DNA of 64,000 nucleotides. It comes from Anodontia alba (taxonomy: Eukaryota; Mollusca; Bivalvia; Lucinida; Lucinidae). The DNA lies in the NCBI GenBank assembly GCA_964016985.1, contig OZ024835.1:1185501-1249500 (forward strand), given 5' to 3'. The notes under the pieces are model-generated. The model was not told the origin of the DNA. It ran no database searches and saw only the letters and a list, made by a program, of their open reading frames with translations. Positions 1-10,899 of the stretch are shown piece after piece. Positions within the stretch are counted from its first letter, which is position 1. Each line of letters opens with the position of its first letter. Position numbers and translations under genes: made by a program.

Positions 1-382
1 TTCGGGCCCATGTTATCTGGCCCGCTGCGACTCAATAACTGATCGTGTTTGGATATATGTGAAATGTAAACAATACGCGTAAACACAACGTGCAAAAAAC
101 ATAAGGCTTAGTTATCTTTATTGTCAACACCACTGTGTACATATACGCCATGTATACAATGCACATAAACGTTACACCGAAAGGGGTATACGCCAAACTG
201 AGTGTTTCTCACCAATACGCAAGGCAAATGGGCCCAACGTACGCTGTGATTCCGGAAAATCACATGAACAAAACGTTCCACATAAGCTGTCGCATGCCCT
301 GACTAAGGAACGATGATTCTCTCTACTGGTCGCCCTTGTTGATACCATATGACCGTAGAGTGTTCAGACGTCGGATCCAATA

Positions 383-386
<4 letters not shown>
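1..386. other. unassigned flank
   Basis: I see no gene, hairpin or recognisable repeat here. Short open frames run into the adjacent CT tract and have no family features. Confidence 0.5.

Positions 387-460
<74 letters not shown>
387..460. repeat. (TC)n microsatellite
   Basis: An uninterrupted run of about 37 TC dinucleotides. Open frames crossing it read as Arg-Glu repeats and are artefacts. Confidence 0.97.
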
Positions 461-463
<3 letters not shown>

Positions 464-756
464 TTCCTGGTTTGATCTGTCCACTCCGGGCATCTGTTGA
501 TCTAAGCAACAAAGCGCGGCGTAGTTGAGGAAATCATGTTCTGGTGAACAGAAGTGTTCTGCTACGGGAGACCTCTCGAAACGCTTGTGTTTCCAATCGT
601 CAAGCTTTGACCAGCAACAGCGGCACAAATGCAGTGCCGACATACGAACAAAGAACAACTGCAGAAGAGGAACCACCTTGGAACGGTAGGGTTTAAACTT
701 GTTGATTGTAATCTCTTCCTTAATTCTGCTGCAGCTCAAAATCACAATTACATATA

Positions 757-1086
757 CAGCTGAGACTCGTTATCTGACTTCGCGTATTTCGAATAACCCT
801 TTACCTCGAAATGAATATCTGGTCCCTGTTTTAAAGTGAAAATCTTACAGCAGGTAACAAAATAATGTGGAAAAGAGGAGAAATTGCTCCTAGAGCAATT
901 TCTCCTCTTTTCTACAATATTTTCAATATATCTCTAACTTCAGGGGTCAAATTTCATTATTCGTTTGTGAAATGTGGTTGTTCGATTTATTGTTTCCTCA
1001 ATTCTGCATATCCGGTATGTCGCAGTACGGATATCTCGAAGTATTTCAGAGAGTCTTATGGACGTCGAGACAAGGAGATTCGACTG
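757..1086 (+). mobile_element. pogo-A MITE copy 1
   Basis: About 330 bp, flanked on both sides by TA. The ends read CAGC..ACTCGTTATCTG and ..GAGATTCGACTG, a terminal inverted repeat of the CAGTCGACTCTCGTTATCTC type. In the middle is an inverted repeat, GAGGAGAAATTGCTCC facing GGAGCAATTTCTCCTC. TA duplication and CAG..CTG ends are typical of pogo/Tigger non-autonomous elements (Tc1-mariner superfamily); the assignment is inferred because no transposase is present. Confidence 0.8.
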
Positions 1087-1315
1087 TATGTGTTCGTCTC
1101 GTGAAGGGTCCGTTGTCACATTAGTGAAGCATCTGAATAAAACACAACTATTCACAAACGTGCGATGAAGCGAGGTTGAGGGCTGAGTGGCAGTTGAAAG
1201 CCTACACAAAAGAAAACAACAAAGTAAATAAGTGAACTCAGGAACTGATACAATCAGACACGCACCAAGTGCTCAACATCAAAGGGAAAGACAGACAAAA
1301 TACAAATAAATAGCC

Positions 1316-1374
1316 AAAAAAAACAAAAAAACAAACAAACAAAAACAAAAAAAAAAAAAAAAAAAAAAAAAAAC
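1316..1374. repeat. A-rich tract
   Basis: Adenine tract with scattered C, ending in an uninterrupted run of about 28 A. It could be an old retroposon tail, but I cannot name the body. Confidence 0.9.
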
Positions 1375-1472
1375 AGATGGCAAGCAAAGTTGGCAGCTCT
1401 TTCCCAAAAAGGTGGCAATTCTGTTATCCAAATTTAACTGAATATATCTTTAACTCACATACTCACATAATT

Positions 1473-1777
1473 TTGTTTGTATTGAGGTTTTACGGCCCAG
1501 TCAACCCAATGGGGTCATGTCGAGCGCGGTCAGTTTACCTAACCACACGTTTACTGGGTAGGCTTAGCCCTCTAAGCTGTTAACCAGTATTGTGCACATT
1601 CTTTCGCCAGAAACTGACAACTGCCCTTCTTGAATCAGCGGAAGGGAGAGAATGACCGTAGAAAATATTTCATGATCAATCTCCACGAAAGAATGTTGCC
1701 GACCTCGGCGGGGGTTGAACCCGCGACCTCCTGGTCTCCAGTCGGACGGTGCATCCAACTGAGCCACCGAGGCCGGC
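1473..1777 (-). mobile_element. tRNA-derived SINE, family J, full copy
   Basis: Read on the minus strand, the head (right edge) is tRNA-like, with box A GGCTCAGTTGGA and box B GGTTCAACCCC. A body of about 230 bp follows, containing CTTTCGTGGAGATTGATCATG and CTTTCGCCAGAAACTGACAA, and the tail runs into CAATACAAAC. It is flanked by a near-perfect 12 bp duplication, ACTCACATAATT at 1461-1472 and ACTCACATTATT at 1778-1789, the mark of LINE-driven insertion. It has no coding capacity. Confidence 0.88.
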
Positions 1778-1789
1778 ACTCACATTATT

Positions 1790-2273
1790 ATTAAAATAAA
1801 AATGTTTCACAAAGAGTACCACAATGAAAGTACCGCGTAGAACGGTCAGTAATAAATTACTGCGGGACTCAAGTTAGCTTTACGGGATCCCAACCCTTAC
1901 CCTCACAACGGTGGTCCCAACCACAGACAGACTGTTAATGTAAACATTCGATTAGAAAGAACAAAACAATCAACTAATTGATCGATTCGCATTGCCACGT
2001 TACGTGTTTGATTTCACTAAACTAATTTCTTGTCTGTCGACTGCAGATATAGAGGATGAAAAGCTAAAATAACTATGAGTCGCTTTTGTTCCAATATTGC
2101 GTTCAAGATTATTATAAAAAATGGTTCATATTTACCATTGTACCATTTGAAATAGTTTGTAAACGTTTGGGAGAGGATTATCAAATGTTATATAACTTCT
2201 GACCAATCCCATTTTGCGAAAAGAATGCAACAAAATACGCCTAATTTTCAAAGCACCTGTTTAAATTGCGTTT
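1790..2273. other. unassigned AT-rich stretch
   Basis: No gene, hairpin or repeat copy recognised. Confidence 0.5.
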
Positions 2274-2480
2274 CTAACGCTTAGCACTCTGAGTTAAAAT
2301 TTCAGCAGACGACATTTTAACTTTTTTTCTTAGTTTTTCCTAGAAAACATGATTTGACATTCTATGCAAATGGTCTCCATTTGCATGGAATGTCAAATCC
2401 TGTTTTTGTAGAAAAATATGAAAAATATCATCAATTTGTCGTCTGCTGAATAAGCCAAGAGAGTGGTAAGGTTAAGCTAG
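2274..2480. mobile_element. family G hairpin element
   Basis: Begins TAACGCTTAGCACTCTG and TTTCAGCAGACGACATTTT, and closes with the inverted counterpart AATTTGTCGTCTGCTGAAT. The centre is an inverted repeat, GACATTCTATGCAAATGG facing CCATTTGCATGGAATGTC. Eleven further relatives lie in the window. No coding sequence, so a non-autonomous element is inferred. Confidence 0.7.
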
Positions 2481-3195
2481 CGTTTTAAGAGTTTCTCCCA
2501 TAGCAGTAGATTACCTTGAGCAACTGTGCAGCAGTTGATGGCTGCTAATTGGTTTCCTGCTGAACAAATTCTCAGATTTGGCGCTCTCAATCTACTTGAT
2601 TGTCATCCCTGTTCTAAGTTGATTGAATACCAATATTAATCGTAATTTTAGTCTGTAGATTCTAGTGCTTGGTTTCTGTGGCAACCAGGTATGAATGAAA
2701 TAATGCTACATTGTAGCATATAGATAATTATTTGATGTCGTAGGCTCTAGTGACCCTTTCGTGCTTGTCAATCGTTTTCATCCGGATTTGTTCTTGTAAA
2801 ACGGTAAGATTAAATGAATTATTTAAATTATACATTACGTTTACAACTTTATGTTATCCGAAAACGGCTGTTCTCCTGTATTATATAGAGAAACCTGTGA
2901 TATACAAGGATATATATAGTGATATGTATTTTTATATAATCAGGCAAATTGTCTCCTTTTTCCCCTCTTGTCCACCAAGCTCAATTCTATTTGTTTGTTA
3001 CTTTTTGCTATAGTGTAGTTTTTTTTTTCTATTTGTGGTCTATTGTTATCAATAATCCCATTCTGGGAGTTTTGAAAATTTATATTTGTATTACTGATGA
3101 GGCTTAATTGACCGAAACTAGCTAAACCGTAAAATGCTTTATTATAATGAATACTTACCTATATTATGAAGTTAGTATTCGGAATATGCATTCGA
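2481..3195. other. unassigned stretch
   Basis: AT-rich sequence without a recognised gene. An 87-codon open frame at 2750-3013 has no family features and low-complexity content. Confidence 0.45.
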
Positions 3196-3376
3196 GCCAG
3201 GCACAGCATTTCCTACAGGGTTGCATGTGCGCCTAGCGAAGACTCATATCAGACTGCGCATTCAGTCTCATCAGTCTTCGCAGTGCTCTGTCAGTAGCCA
3301 AGGATCCAACGCATCCACGCAATCCGAATCTTCGCTGGGCGCACGAGTAATCTTGTAAAAAATGTATGTCCCGGCT
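3196..3376. mobile_element. family D hairpin element, GCACAGCATTTCC-end subtype
   Basis: Left end GGCACAGCATTTCCTACAGG, right end the diverged inverse near ATGTATGTCCCGGCT. Inside are two degraded hairpins of the GCGAAGACTCAGATCAG type. The best-preserved relative with the same ends is at 60693-60928. Confidence 0.65.
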
Positions 3377-3388
3377 ACTTTGTATCTA

Positions 3389-3495
3389 CCCAGCAAGCAT
3401 TCTTTATAAATCTATAGCGGGCCGTTATCGGCCCGTCAGGGTAGCTGACGGGCCGATAATGGCCCGCTATAGATTTATAAAAAATGCTAGCTGGG
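3389..3495. mobile_element. family H MITE copy 1
   Basis: 107 bp, TA on both flanks. Ends CCCAGCAAGCATTCTTTATA and its inverse ..GCTAGCTGGG. The element is almost one palindrome: CGGGCCGTTATCGGCCCGTC faces its complement around AGGGTAGCT. Three other copies lie at 45172, 51407 and 63457. Confidence 0.88.
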
Positions 3496-3943
3496 TAATG
3501 TTTAAAGGTTATGAAAATATTATCAAAACGAACAATTTAATAACCATACGCTGTCTCTATGGTATAATATACTAGGGACTAGGGAGTGTGATGAAACGTT
3601 TGAGAGCTGAGATAGAATACTGGAATTTCTGATAAACAACATAGTCGTGGTGTTTGATGGACAGATATGCAAGCAAACGATCTACATTCCAGTGGGAACA
3701 AATCTTGTACCTGTTTTGCTGTTTTGTTAGACTGCGACTACTTGCTTCACAGCTTATGTCAGAAGAATTTAGAATATAAACTAGTGCCTGTTAGAAAGAC
3801 GTTCTACGGGATACATAGTCAGCTTGGTAGCAATTTAAACGACATTTTCTACGCCAACCGCTATTGTAATAGCTTTCGACACCAGATTTGAATATCCCGA
3901 CTGAATGAAAATTCGGACACTTAAAAAAATTACTAGAACTGAG

Positions 3944-3944
<1 letters not shown>

Positions 3945-3985
<41 letters not shown>
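3945..3985. repeat. (TG)n microsatellite
   Basis: About 20 uninterrupted TG dinucleotides. Confidence 0.97.
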
Positions 3986-3986
<1 letters not shown>

Positions 3987-4228
3987 AGTTGGACCAAAGA
4001 GTGTCATCCGGTTAAAAACCTCCTTATATGCATAATTATGTATTAGAATGTGGAAAAATGAACACCGGTTAAAAATCTTCTCATGTTTATATATCTTAGT
4101 AGGTGTGCAAAAAGATATTCTGTGTACCGAATCCTAGCAAACAGTATGGTTAGAAAGCTAATAAAACAGTCGAATAAAATTTTAATATAATTTATTCATT
4201 AACTTAAATAGAATACTACGTTGGATTT

Positions 4229-4300
4229 GTCGGTTTCCTCTTCCTCTTGGTGTCTCGGAAGGGCTGCGGCTTGTCATTGTGGCACTCCCTGGACTTTTCT
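4229..4300 (+). repeat. family K fragment
   Basis: Contains TTCCTCTTGGTGTCTCGGA and ATTGTGGCACTCCCTGG. The same string recurs at 6391, 41087 (as an inverted pair), 43940-44200 and 57530. Short interspersed repeat, mechanism unknown. Confidence 0.55.
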
Positions 4301-4308
4301 TTTACCTT

Positions 4309-5811
4309 TTTTAGCTCACTTGAGCACGAAGTGCTCATGGTGAGCTATTGTGATCGGTCAATGTCCGTCGTACGTCGTGCGGCGTCAACAACTGCTTTTA
4401 AAGCCTACTCCTCCTACACCCCTGGGCCAATGGACTCGAAACTTGGTAGGAAGCATCGGGGGGACTTGTAGATCAAAAATAGCTAAAATCGTTCCTATAG
4501 GAAATCCAAGATGGCCGCCATGGCGGCCATCTTGAAAATCTATTTTTCGCTTCTTCTCCTGAACCAAAAAGCCAATTGACTCGAAACTTGGTAGGAAGCA
4601 TCGGGGTGACTTGTAGATCAAAATAGCTAAAATCATTCATATGAGAAATCCAACATGGCCGCCATGGCGGCCATCTTTAAAATCTATTTTTCGCTTCTTC
4701 TCCTGAACCAAAAGGCCAATTGACTCGAAACTTGGTAGAAAGCATCGGGGTGACTTGTAGATCAAAATAGCTAAAATCGTTCCTAGGGGAATCCATGATG
4801 GCCGTAATGGCGGCCATCTTGAAAATCTATTTTTCGCTTCTTCTCCTGAACCGAAAGGCTAATTGACTTGAATCTTGGCAAGAAGCATCGGGATGACTTC
4901 TAGATCACAAGTAGCTGAAATCGTCCCAATCGGAAATCCAAGATGGCCGCCATGGCCGCCATCTTGAAAATCTATTTTTCGCTTCTTCTCCTGAAACAAA
5001 AGGCCAGTTGACTCGAAACTTGGTAGGAAGCATCGGGGTAACTTGTAGATAATAAAAAATATTTTATTTTTCTGATCGAAAATCGAAAATGGCCGCCATG
5101 GCGGCCATCTTGAAAATCTATTTTTCACTTCTTTTCCTGAATCGAAATGTCAGTTGATTCAAACCTAACTAGGAAGCTTTGGAGTGATTTGTAGATTATA
5201 AATAGCTAAATTTTTTCCGATCGGAAATCCATGATGGCCACCATGGCGGCCATCTTGAAAATCTATTTATTGGTTCTCCTCCTGAACCGAAGGGCCAATT
5301 CACTCGAACTTGGTAGGAAGCATAGAGGTGACTGGTAGATCAAAAAAAAGCTAAAATTGTTCCGATTGGAAATCCAAGATGGCCGCCATCTTGATAATCT
5401 ATTTTTTCGCTTCTTCTCCTGAACCAAAAGGCCATTTGACTTGAAACTTGGTAAGAATCGTCGAGGTGACTTAGATCAAAATAACTAAAATCGTTCCAAT
5501 CAGAAATACAAGATGGCTGCCACAGTTGCCATCTTGAAAAGCTATTTTGAACTTCTTCTCCTGAATAGAAGGACAGTTGAGTCGCAACTTGATAGGAAGT
5601 ATCGGGGTGACTTGTAGATCAAAAATAGCTAAAATCATTCTATCGGAAGTCCAAGATGGTCGCTCTTGCAGCCATGTTGAAAATCTATTTTTTATATAAT
5701 CATCATGATTCTTGGTCAGAATGTTTGCCTTAATCATTTATGGGTCAGATTCTCTAAGTGCTCTGATATTCAAGTGAGCGTTACAAGGCCATCATGTCCT
5801 TCTTGTTTCAG
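4309..5811 (+). mobile_element. bivalve-type GCTCAC..TGAGCAC element carrying a minisatellite
   Basis: The left end contains the hairpin TAGCTCACTTGAGCAC / GTGCTCATGGTGAGCTA, followed by TGTGATCGGTCAATGTCCGTCG. The right end reads AAGTGAGCGTTACAAGGCC and TCATGTCCTTCTTGTTT. From memory, this pair of ends is very abundant in bivalve genomes; I could not search. Nearly all the interior is a tandem array, listed separately. No protein is encoded. Whether it is Helitron-derived or another class cannot be decided here. Confidence 0.7.
4427..5695 (+). repeat. tandem array, about 9 units of 139-146 bp
   Basis: Units start at ACTCGAAACTTGGTAGGAAG near 4436, 4581, 4725, 4867, 5013, 5156, 5302, 5441 and 5581. 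Each holds TGACTTGTAGATCA, then a palindrome whose half is AAGATGGCCGCC, then TTGAAAATCTATTTTTCGC and TTCTCCTGAACC. In most units the palindrome is perfect or nearly so over 22-26 bp; the last two units are diverged and the one near 5380 is shortened. Confidence 0.9.
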
Positions 5812-5974
5812 ATCGCCATTGAGCCCTCTGCTTTGTTTCATCACAATAGTTGTGATTATATGTGTTTTAGTGTCACGTTTCACATATCAGTGAAGTAGAG
5901 GCCCGAACTTATATTTGTAATGTGGAGATGCATCAGAATTAAGAGTGAGTTTTCGCGCATGTATACATGTAGCT

Positions 5975-6254
5975 CATTACAAAAACATGCCTATTCAAAT
6001 ATATAGAAAATTTCACCGCAAAAAACTGAAAATTTTCATATACAAAAACTCTGATATTTTTCATATTTCTGTTCAAAGCATAGATTATGGGTACTCGTTG
6101 GAACCGCCTCGCCATGGCTGTTCTAATGAGTACCCACAATATATGTTTTGAGCAGAAATAAGAAAAAAAAATGTATACCCCTGTAAACCCCAGTTTTACT
6201 ATATAAAAGTAGGGTTTAATGGGGTCAAAATTATATAGGTGTGTTTGCGTGATG
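5975..6254 (+). mobile_element. family C element copy 1
   Basis: Starts CATTACAAAAACATGCCTAT and ends ATAGGTGTGTTTGCGTGATG. Left arm CACCGCAAAAAACTGAAAAT, right arm CCTGTAAACCCCAGTTTTAC. The central palindrome is ..GGGTACTCGTTGGAACCGCC facing an arm truncated around GGCTGTTCTAATGAGTACCC. Confidence 0.85.
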
Positions 6255-6390
6255 ATGTATACATGTACCTTGTTTAAGCCCCAAGGTAATTTTTTCTACT
6301 GACTGTTCCAAAGCGATTTCTCTGTTGCAAATCTTATTTGTTTGTGCGTCGGTGATTTCATATGTGGCGTTTGTTTTGTCTTTATTTTGT

Positions 6391-6458
6391 TCCTCTTCTC
6401 TCCTTTTGGTGCCTCGGGAGGGCTGTACGTGATTGTGGCATTTCCTGGGTATCTTCAC
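6391..6458 (+). repeat. family K fragment
   Basis: Carries CTTTTGGTGCCTCGGGAGGG and GATTGTGGCATTTCCTGGGT, matching both halves of the inverted K pair at 41087-41272. Confidence 0.55.
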
Positions 6459-6562
6459 ATAATTTTGTTAACAAAAGTGAAAGCAGTAAAAGTGGAATAG
6501 TATGAGATACATGCATAATTAGACAGTAACTGTAGACTAGAGTGATGTGCAGCAAAGTCCCT

Positions 6563-6838
6563 CATTACGAAAACACGCCTATTCAAATATATAGAAAATT
6601 TAACCTCCAAAAACTGTAAATTTTCAGATAAAAAGCTCTGATATTTTTCATATTTCTGCTCAAAACATAGATTGTTGGTACTCAGAACCGCCTCGGCGAG
6701 GTGGTTCTAACGAGTACCCAGAAGCTATGTTTTTGAGCAAAAATAAGAAAAATAATGTATACCCCTGTAAACCCCAGTTTTACTATACAAAAATGGGGTT
6801 TAAGGGGATCAAAAATATATAGGCGTGTTTTCGTAATG
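6563..6838 (+). mobile_element. family C element copy 2
   Basis: Ends CATTACGAAAACACGCCTAT and ATAGGCGTGTTTTCGTAATG are perfectly inverted. The left core arm has lost a few bases (GGTACTCAGAACCGCCTCGG); the right arm is intact. Confidence 0.9.
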
Positions 6839-7189
6839 TGATCCGACTAAGTGAATGTGCAGGATGGGGTTATCCTGAGTACGTGTTCGTAGACACATTT
6901 CTGCTGCACGTCGTCCATTTACATGGTATATTGACTTCTGGAAATTAGCAACATGTGCAATCTGAGCACTAGCAACTATAGTACAGTAGCCAGTCCATAG
7001 CTGTCCACATTTCTAATGATTGTTAGTGATAAAGTCGAGATGACTATAAATTAAAAAAAAAAAAGATGATTTTGCATGTAATCGTAGAAATTTTAAATGG
7101 GATGAGGGTAACGAAACCTTTGAAAGTAGTTCACCGATTGTTATCTTGTAAAAGCAAGCTCCGCTTAAGCCCTGCAACTATCTGGCTGC

Positions 7190-7265
7190 CAGATGAAGAG
7201 TCTCAATAAAACCGAGACCTCCGATTTCGTGTTTTATGTGTTCCGTGCTTCCGATCACAATATTT
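7190..7265 (+). repeat. family M fragment
   Basis: GAGTCTCAATAAAACCGAGAC followed by CTCCGATTTCGTG. Related fragments occur near 44925, 54300, 56205 and 61580. Too short to classify. Confidence 0.4.
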
Positions 7266-7533
7266 ACAGATTTTATTTATATTCATCAATGTAGTTTGCA
7301 GGGCTGCATATTTCTGGAAATGGCTCGAGCGGAACACGATTGTCCAAGATATCAGAATGGTCTGTTTGATCTCAGTGACTATTTTTTACGTGTCTGACAC
7401 ATTTGTCATTACATATAAGCAATGCCTTTTTCACTCATGTGAGCTGGTCGTGGCCCTTGGTCAGTGGTGGAACCTTGAGATACGATTTGTACGGAGCTTT
7501 CCCTGAAATGCCATTAACTCCTTTATATCGAGT

Positions 7534-7813
7534 TATTACAAAAACACGCCTATTCAAATATATTGAAAATTTCACCTCCAAAAACTGTAAATTTTCAGAT
7601 AAAAAGCTCTGATATTTTTCATATTTCTGCTCAAAACATAGATTGTTGGTACTCGTTAGAACCGCCTCGGCGAGGCGGTTCTAACGAGTACCAATAATCT
7701 ATGATTTTGAGCAGAAATAAGAAAAATAATGTATACCCCTGTAAACCCCAGTTTTACTTTATAAAAGTGGCGTTTAAGGGGGTTCAAAATTATATAGGTA
7801 TGTTTTCGTGATG
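7534..7813 (+). mobile_element. family C element copy 3
   Basis: Full structure with a near-perfect core (TCGTTAGAACCGCCTCGG facing its complement). Left end diverged to TTATTACAAAAACACGCC, right end ..GTTTTCGTGATG. Confidence 0.9.
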
Positions 7814-7922
7814 TGGAATCTTCTACCTCTACTCAAAAATTTGGACAGGTCCATCTTCTAAAAGAAGGATTATCTGGTTTGTTTTTGTTTTTGCCATATT
7901 TTATTGAAATTTCTATATTTAA

Positions 7923-7966
7923 TGCAAACAGTGTTAAGCCTGATCTGGGTCTACACTGTTTGCAAA
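7923..7966. mobile_element. family E hairpin, core lost
   Basis: GCAAACAGTGTTAAGCC followed directly by TGATCTGGGTCTACACTGTT: both outer arms remain, but most of the left inner arm and the loop are missing. Confidence 0.7.
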
Positions 7967-8108
7967 TGTCTCTTTCATGGGATGCTAGGCATAATGGGTT
8001 AACTGAAACGTGTAACTACAGTCCTAACGGTGGTCAGAACAACCAATAATATATTGTACATGTTCATTAGGTAGAGTCCAAATTTGCGTAAACAATACAA
8101 GCAGCACT

Positions 8109-8302
8109 TGCTTACATCCGTTGGCACCTGTTTGTCTTGCGTTACAGCAATGTTGCACATGGCGTTACAAAAATATACACGATTTTCTTTTCTACCTCGA
8201 TCATGTGTTTACAGTCGTTGGCACCTGTTTGTCTTGCGTTACATCAATATTGCACATGGCATTACGCAAATGTACACGGTTCTCTTTTATACCTGGAGCA
8301 TA
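8109..8302. repeat. two tandem units of about 97 bp
   Basis: CGTTGGCACCTGTTTGTCTT recurs at about 8120 and 8217, followed by GCGTTACA, TTGCACATGG and TACACG in both units. Confidence 0.85.
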
Positions 8303-8636
8303 GCTTTTAACAACAATACTCCTATAGCTGCAGAAATCAGGTAAATTGGGAGGAAAACATATATATCCTATAATGAAAAGCAGCTCTGGCTAAAGCCGGT
8401 CTCGGTGGCGCAGTAAGATGCGGCGTCCGACTGGAGACCAGGAGGTCGCGGGTTCAACCCCCACCGAGGTCGGCAACATTCTTTCGTGGAGATTGATCAT
8501 GAAATATTTTCTACGGTCATTTTCTCCATTCCGCTGATTCAAGAAGGGCAGTTGTCAGTTTCTGGCGAAAGAATGTGCACAATACTGGTTAACCAATTAG
8601 AGGACTAAGCCTGCCCAGTAAACGTGTGGTTAGGTA

Positions 8637-9848
8637 CGAGGGCGAGTCAATACAAAAACAGCCTAACCTATTTCTGGGTGAGATCGATCTCTTCTTTTTC
8701 GATGTAATTGCCCTCTAGAATGATGCACTTGGACCAACGGTATTCCAGTGCCATCAGCCCAGAACTGAAGAAGCCAGGGTCCTTGTCTCTGACCCTCTCC
8801 TCAGCTGCCGCCACGACTTCTTCGTTAGACCGGAAATGACGTCCACGGATATCCTTTTTCAAGTTTGGGAATATGAAATAGTCCGGAAAATAGGCAGGGT
8901 GCGGTATTAGCTTGTACCCATTCCGCTCAACAGCATCCATTGCAATTTTGCAAGTGTGGACTCTCGCATTGTCCTGTTGGAGCAGAATCCCTTTGGAGAG
9001 TTTACCTCGGCGTTTTTCACGGATCACAATGCTCAGTTAGTCGAGCAAATTTGCATAATACGCACCTGTTATTGTGCTTTTCTTTGCTAGAAAGTCCAAC
9101 ATAATAACGCCTTGTGCATCCCAAAATACAGTTGCCATCACCTTGCCAGCAGAGGGTTGCGTTTTGAACTTCTTTGGCCTCGGAGACCCCGGCCCTACAC
9201 TCTAGTGACTTTGAGCTTTATTCTCTGGCTCATAATAATGGACCCAGGTCTCATCTACAGTGACCAGACGTGAAAGAAAATCATCTTCCTTTGACCTAAA
9301 CCGCTTCAACAATGCGCTGTATACTGATGCTCTGGTTGCCATTTGCTCGTCGCTAAGGGATTTTGGGACGCAACGGGCTGTTAGCTTGTGCATACTCAAG
9401 CTATCATGTAAAGTTGTTGAAATGCTACCATGTGAAAAGTGTAATGCATTCGCTATTTCTTCCACCTTAATTCGCCTATCAGAGTACACCAGACCTGGTT
9501 TCGTCTTCTAAAGACGTTCTACTGCGTTTGAATTCCCCAACCCAGAATTTAACTTGTGCATATGATGGTGCAGAAGACCCATGAACATTGGTCAACTCGC
9601 AATGTATTTCCTGACCTGTTTTCCCTTTCAAATACAAGTACCGAATTACAGTACGGTACTCAACTTTTGACGAAAAGCTTTTGCATCGCTAGCCATGTTT
9701 GACATTCAATATCTTATGAGTGAATGACACGATAAGGGTGCAATTTTGTCCTCAGACCTAAAACATGTATTGAAACAAGGCTTGAAAATCTTGGGTGTCT
9801 CGGTTAATTGGAAATGGCATAGGCTTGTTACTTATTGACTTGCCCTCG
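8637..9848 (-). mobile_element. mariner element 2, defective
   Basis: 1212 bp between TA (8635-8636) and TA (9849-9850). Ends CGAGGGCGAGTCAATAC and, inverted at the right, CGAGGGCAAGTCAATAA. The interior encodes a broken mariner transposase on the minus strand. Mariner-type TA duplication and length fit the family (about 1.3 kb). Confidence 0.93.
8668..9696 (-). pseudogene. mariner transposase pseudogene
   Basis: The minus-strand reading frame would start at the ATG ending at 9696 (MASDAKAF) and end at 8668, about 343 codons, the usual mariner size. Recognisable blocks are the N-terminal helix-turn-helix region (HFSHGSISTTLHDSL), the first catalytic Asp in VTVDETWVHYYEP, and the second in LLQQDNARVH. 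It is broken: a TAA stop falls at codon 17 (9646-9648), another stop follows near 9200, and 9028-9200 is frameshifted. In the third catalytic block, HPAYFPD runs straight into YFIFPNL, so the usual LAPSD with the third Asp is missing. It cannot make active enzyme. Confidence 0.9.
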
Positions 9849-10159
9849 TAAACAGACCGCGCTCGACATGACCCAGTTGAATTGACTGCGTCGTAAAACA
9901 TCAACACAAACAAAAAGCTCTGCCTTACGAAAACGGACCTCCTTATTATATGCGCTGCTTGATAAGGTATTTCGCGTCTCATTTACAGAACGAATAGTAC
10001 TGTATTTGTCCTTAATATTGGCACTCCTTAAAATCCTTCCCATACTTGTCCTGATATGGGAACCATTGTAACCACGGTTTTACTATTTACCATTCCAATG
10101 CGGTATTTCTGTTACCATGGTTACAGTTCCTTTTTGTTTTCAACTTTGTTTGTTCAGTT

Positions 10160-10571
10160 TTCATGTCGATTGTTTACAATCGAGCAATAGTATTTAAAAA
10201 CGTCAAATTTCCTTAAGGAAGCTTTACATGTGATTATCGTTGACCAATGTAATCAAAACGCGTGTTAAACGACATCCTGGTAACGGTTATTTATAGCCGC
10301 GCAGTTCTTGTCGTTGTGACGGCAGAGGGCTGTTGGCAGAGGGTTATCTGTAAAGCCTGGACCGGGACATTTTGAACATTGGCAAACAGTGCAGTCCCAG
10401 ATCAGACGCCACAGAACGCAGCGTCTGATTAGCGTCTACACCGCTTGGTCAAATCACAGGAAGATAAGGGTTAAATGAAACAGCCTTAAGTCCCCATTCA
10501 GGATCATTTTCCCAGCCTACTATCAGAGAAAAGCGAGCAACCAGTTCTATCAGTGCTTTGATTCGTTGGCG
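10160..10571. mobile_element. family W repeat containing an E hairpin
   Basis: Matches 15695-16063 along its length: CGATTGTTTACAATCGAGC at the left, GGGTTATYTGTAAARCC before the hairpin, then AAGGGTTRAATGAAACAG and CAGTGCTTTGATT at the right. The E hairpin lies at 10382-10451. Confidence 0.65.
10382..10451. mobile_element. family E hairpin
   Basis: GCAAACAGTGCAGTCCCAGATC, inner arm AGACGCC..GGCGTCT-like (right arm AGCGTCTGATT), outer right arm degraded (ACCGCTTGGTC). Confidence 0.75.
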
Positions 10572-10602
10572 TGTTGTTCTTTGATTTCATTCTAACCTTA
10601 TT

Positions 10603-10748
10603 CATCATGAAAACACGCCTATATAGTTTTGACCCCCTTAAATCCCACTTTTATACAGTAAAACTGGAGTTAACAGGGGTATACATTATTTTTATTATGT
10701 TTGCTCAAAAACATAGGTTGTGGGTACTCGTTAGAACCGCCTCGCCGA
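10603..10748 (-). mobile_element. family C element, half copy ending at hairpin tip
   Basis: Starts CATCATGAAAACACGCCTAT, runs through the right arm and the first core arm, and stops after GAACCGCCTCGCCGA, the apex of the palindrome. The second half is absent. Confidence 0.85.
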
Positions 10749-10899
10749 TCATGCGACCAACAAAGAAACGGACGTGACATGTGAAGGTGGGCCTTATGTT
10801 GCTAGCGACGAATAGACGCCACGCGATCAGAATATTTGTTCTCAGGCATATGCGAACATTTAAAATCCAGAACAACCAGCAAAGTCGCACATTTTAAAG

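Larger units (their letters stand above)
8395..9915 (+). mobile_element. tRNA-derived SINE, family J, split by a mariner
   Basis: Head 8395-8475 with box B GGTTCAACCCC; body to 8636. The sequence resumes at 9849 with TAAACAGACCGCGCTCGAC and ends in CAACACAAACAAAA. It is flanked by an imperfect 12 bp duplication, AGCTCTGGCTAA (8382-8393) and AGCTCTGCCTTA (9916-9927). Removing 8637-9848 plus one TA restores the SINE order seen at 1473-1777, so the SINE is older than the mariner. Confidence 0.88.

Noticed and set aside
303..745. Minus-strand frames with long Arg-Glu runs
   Set aside because: Direct translation of the (TC)n microsatellite; no gene features.
1700..1775. Possible tRNA genes at the SINE heads (also 8395, 30180, 54860)
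   Set aside because: Internal promoter boxes are present, but stems are imperfect, each is followed by the same SINE body, and target duplications enclose them.
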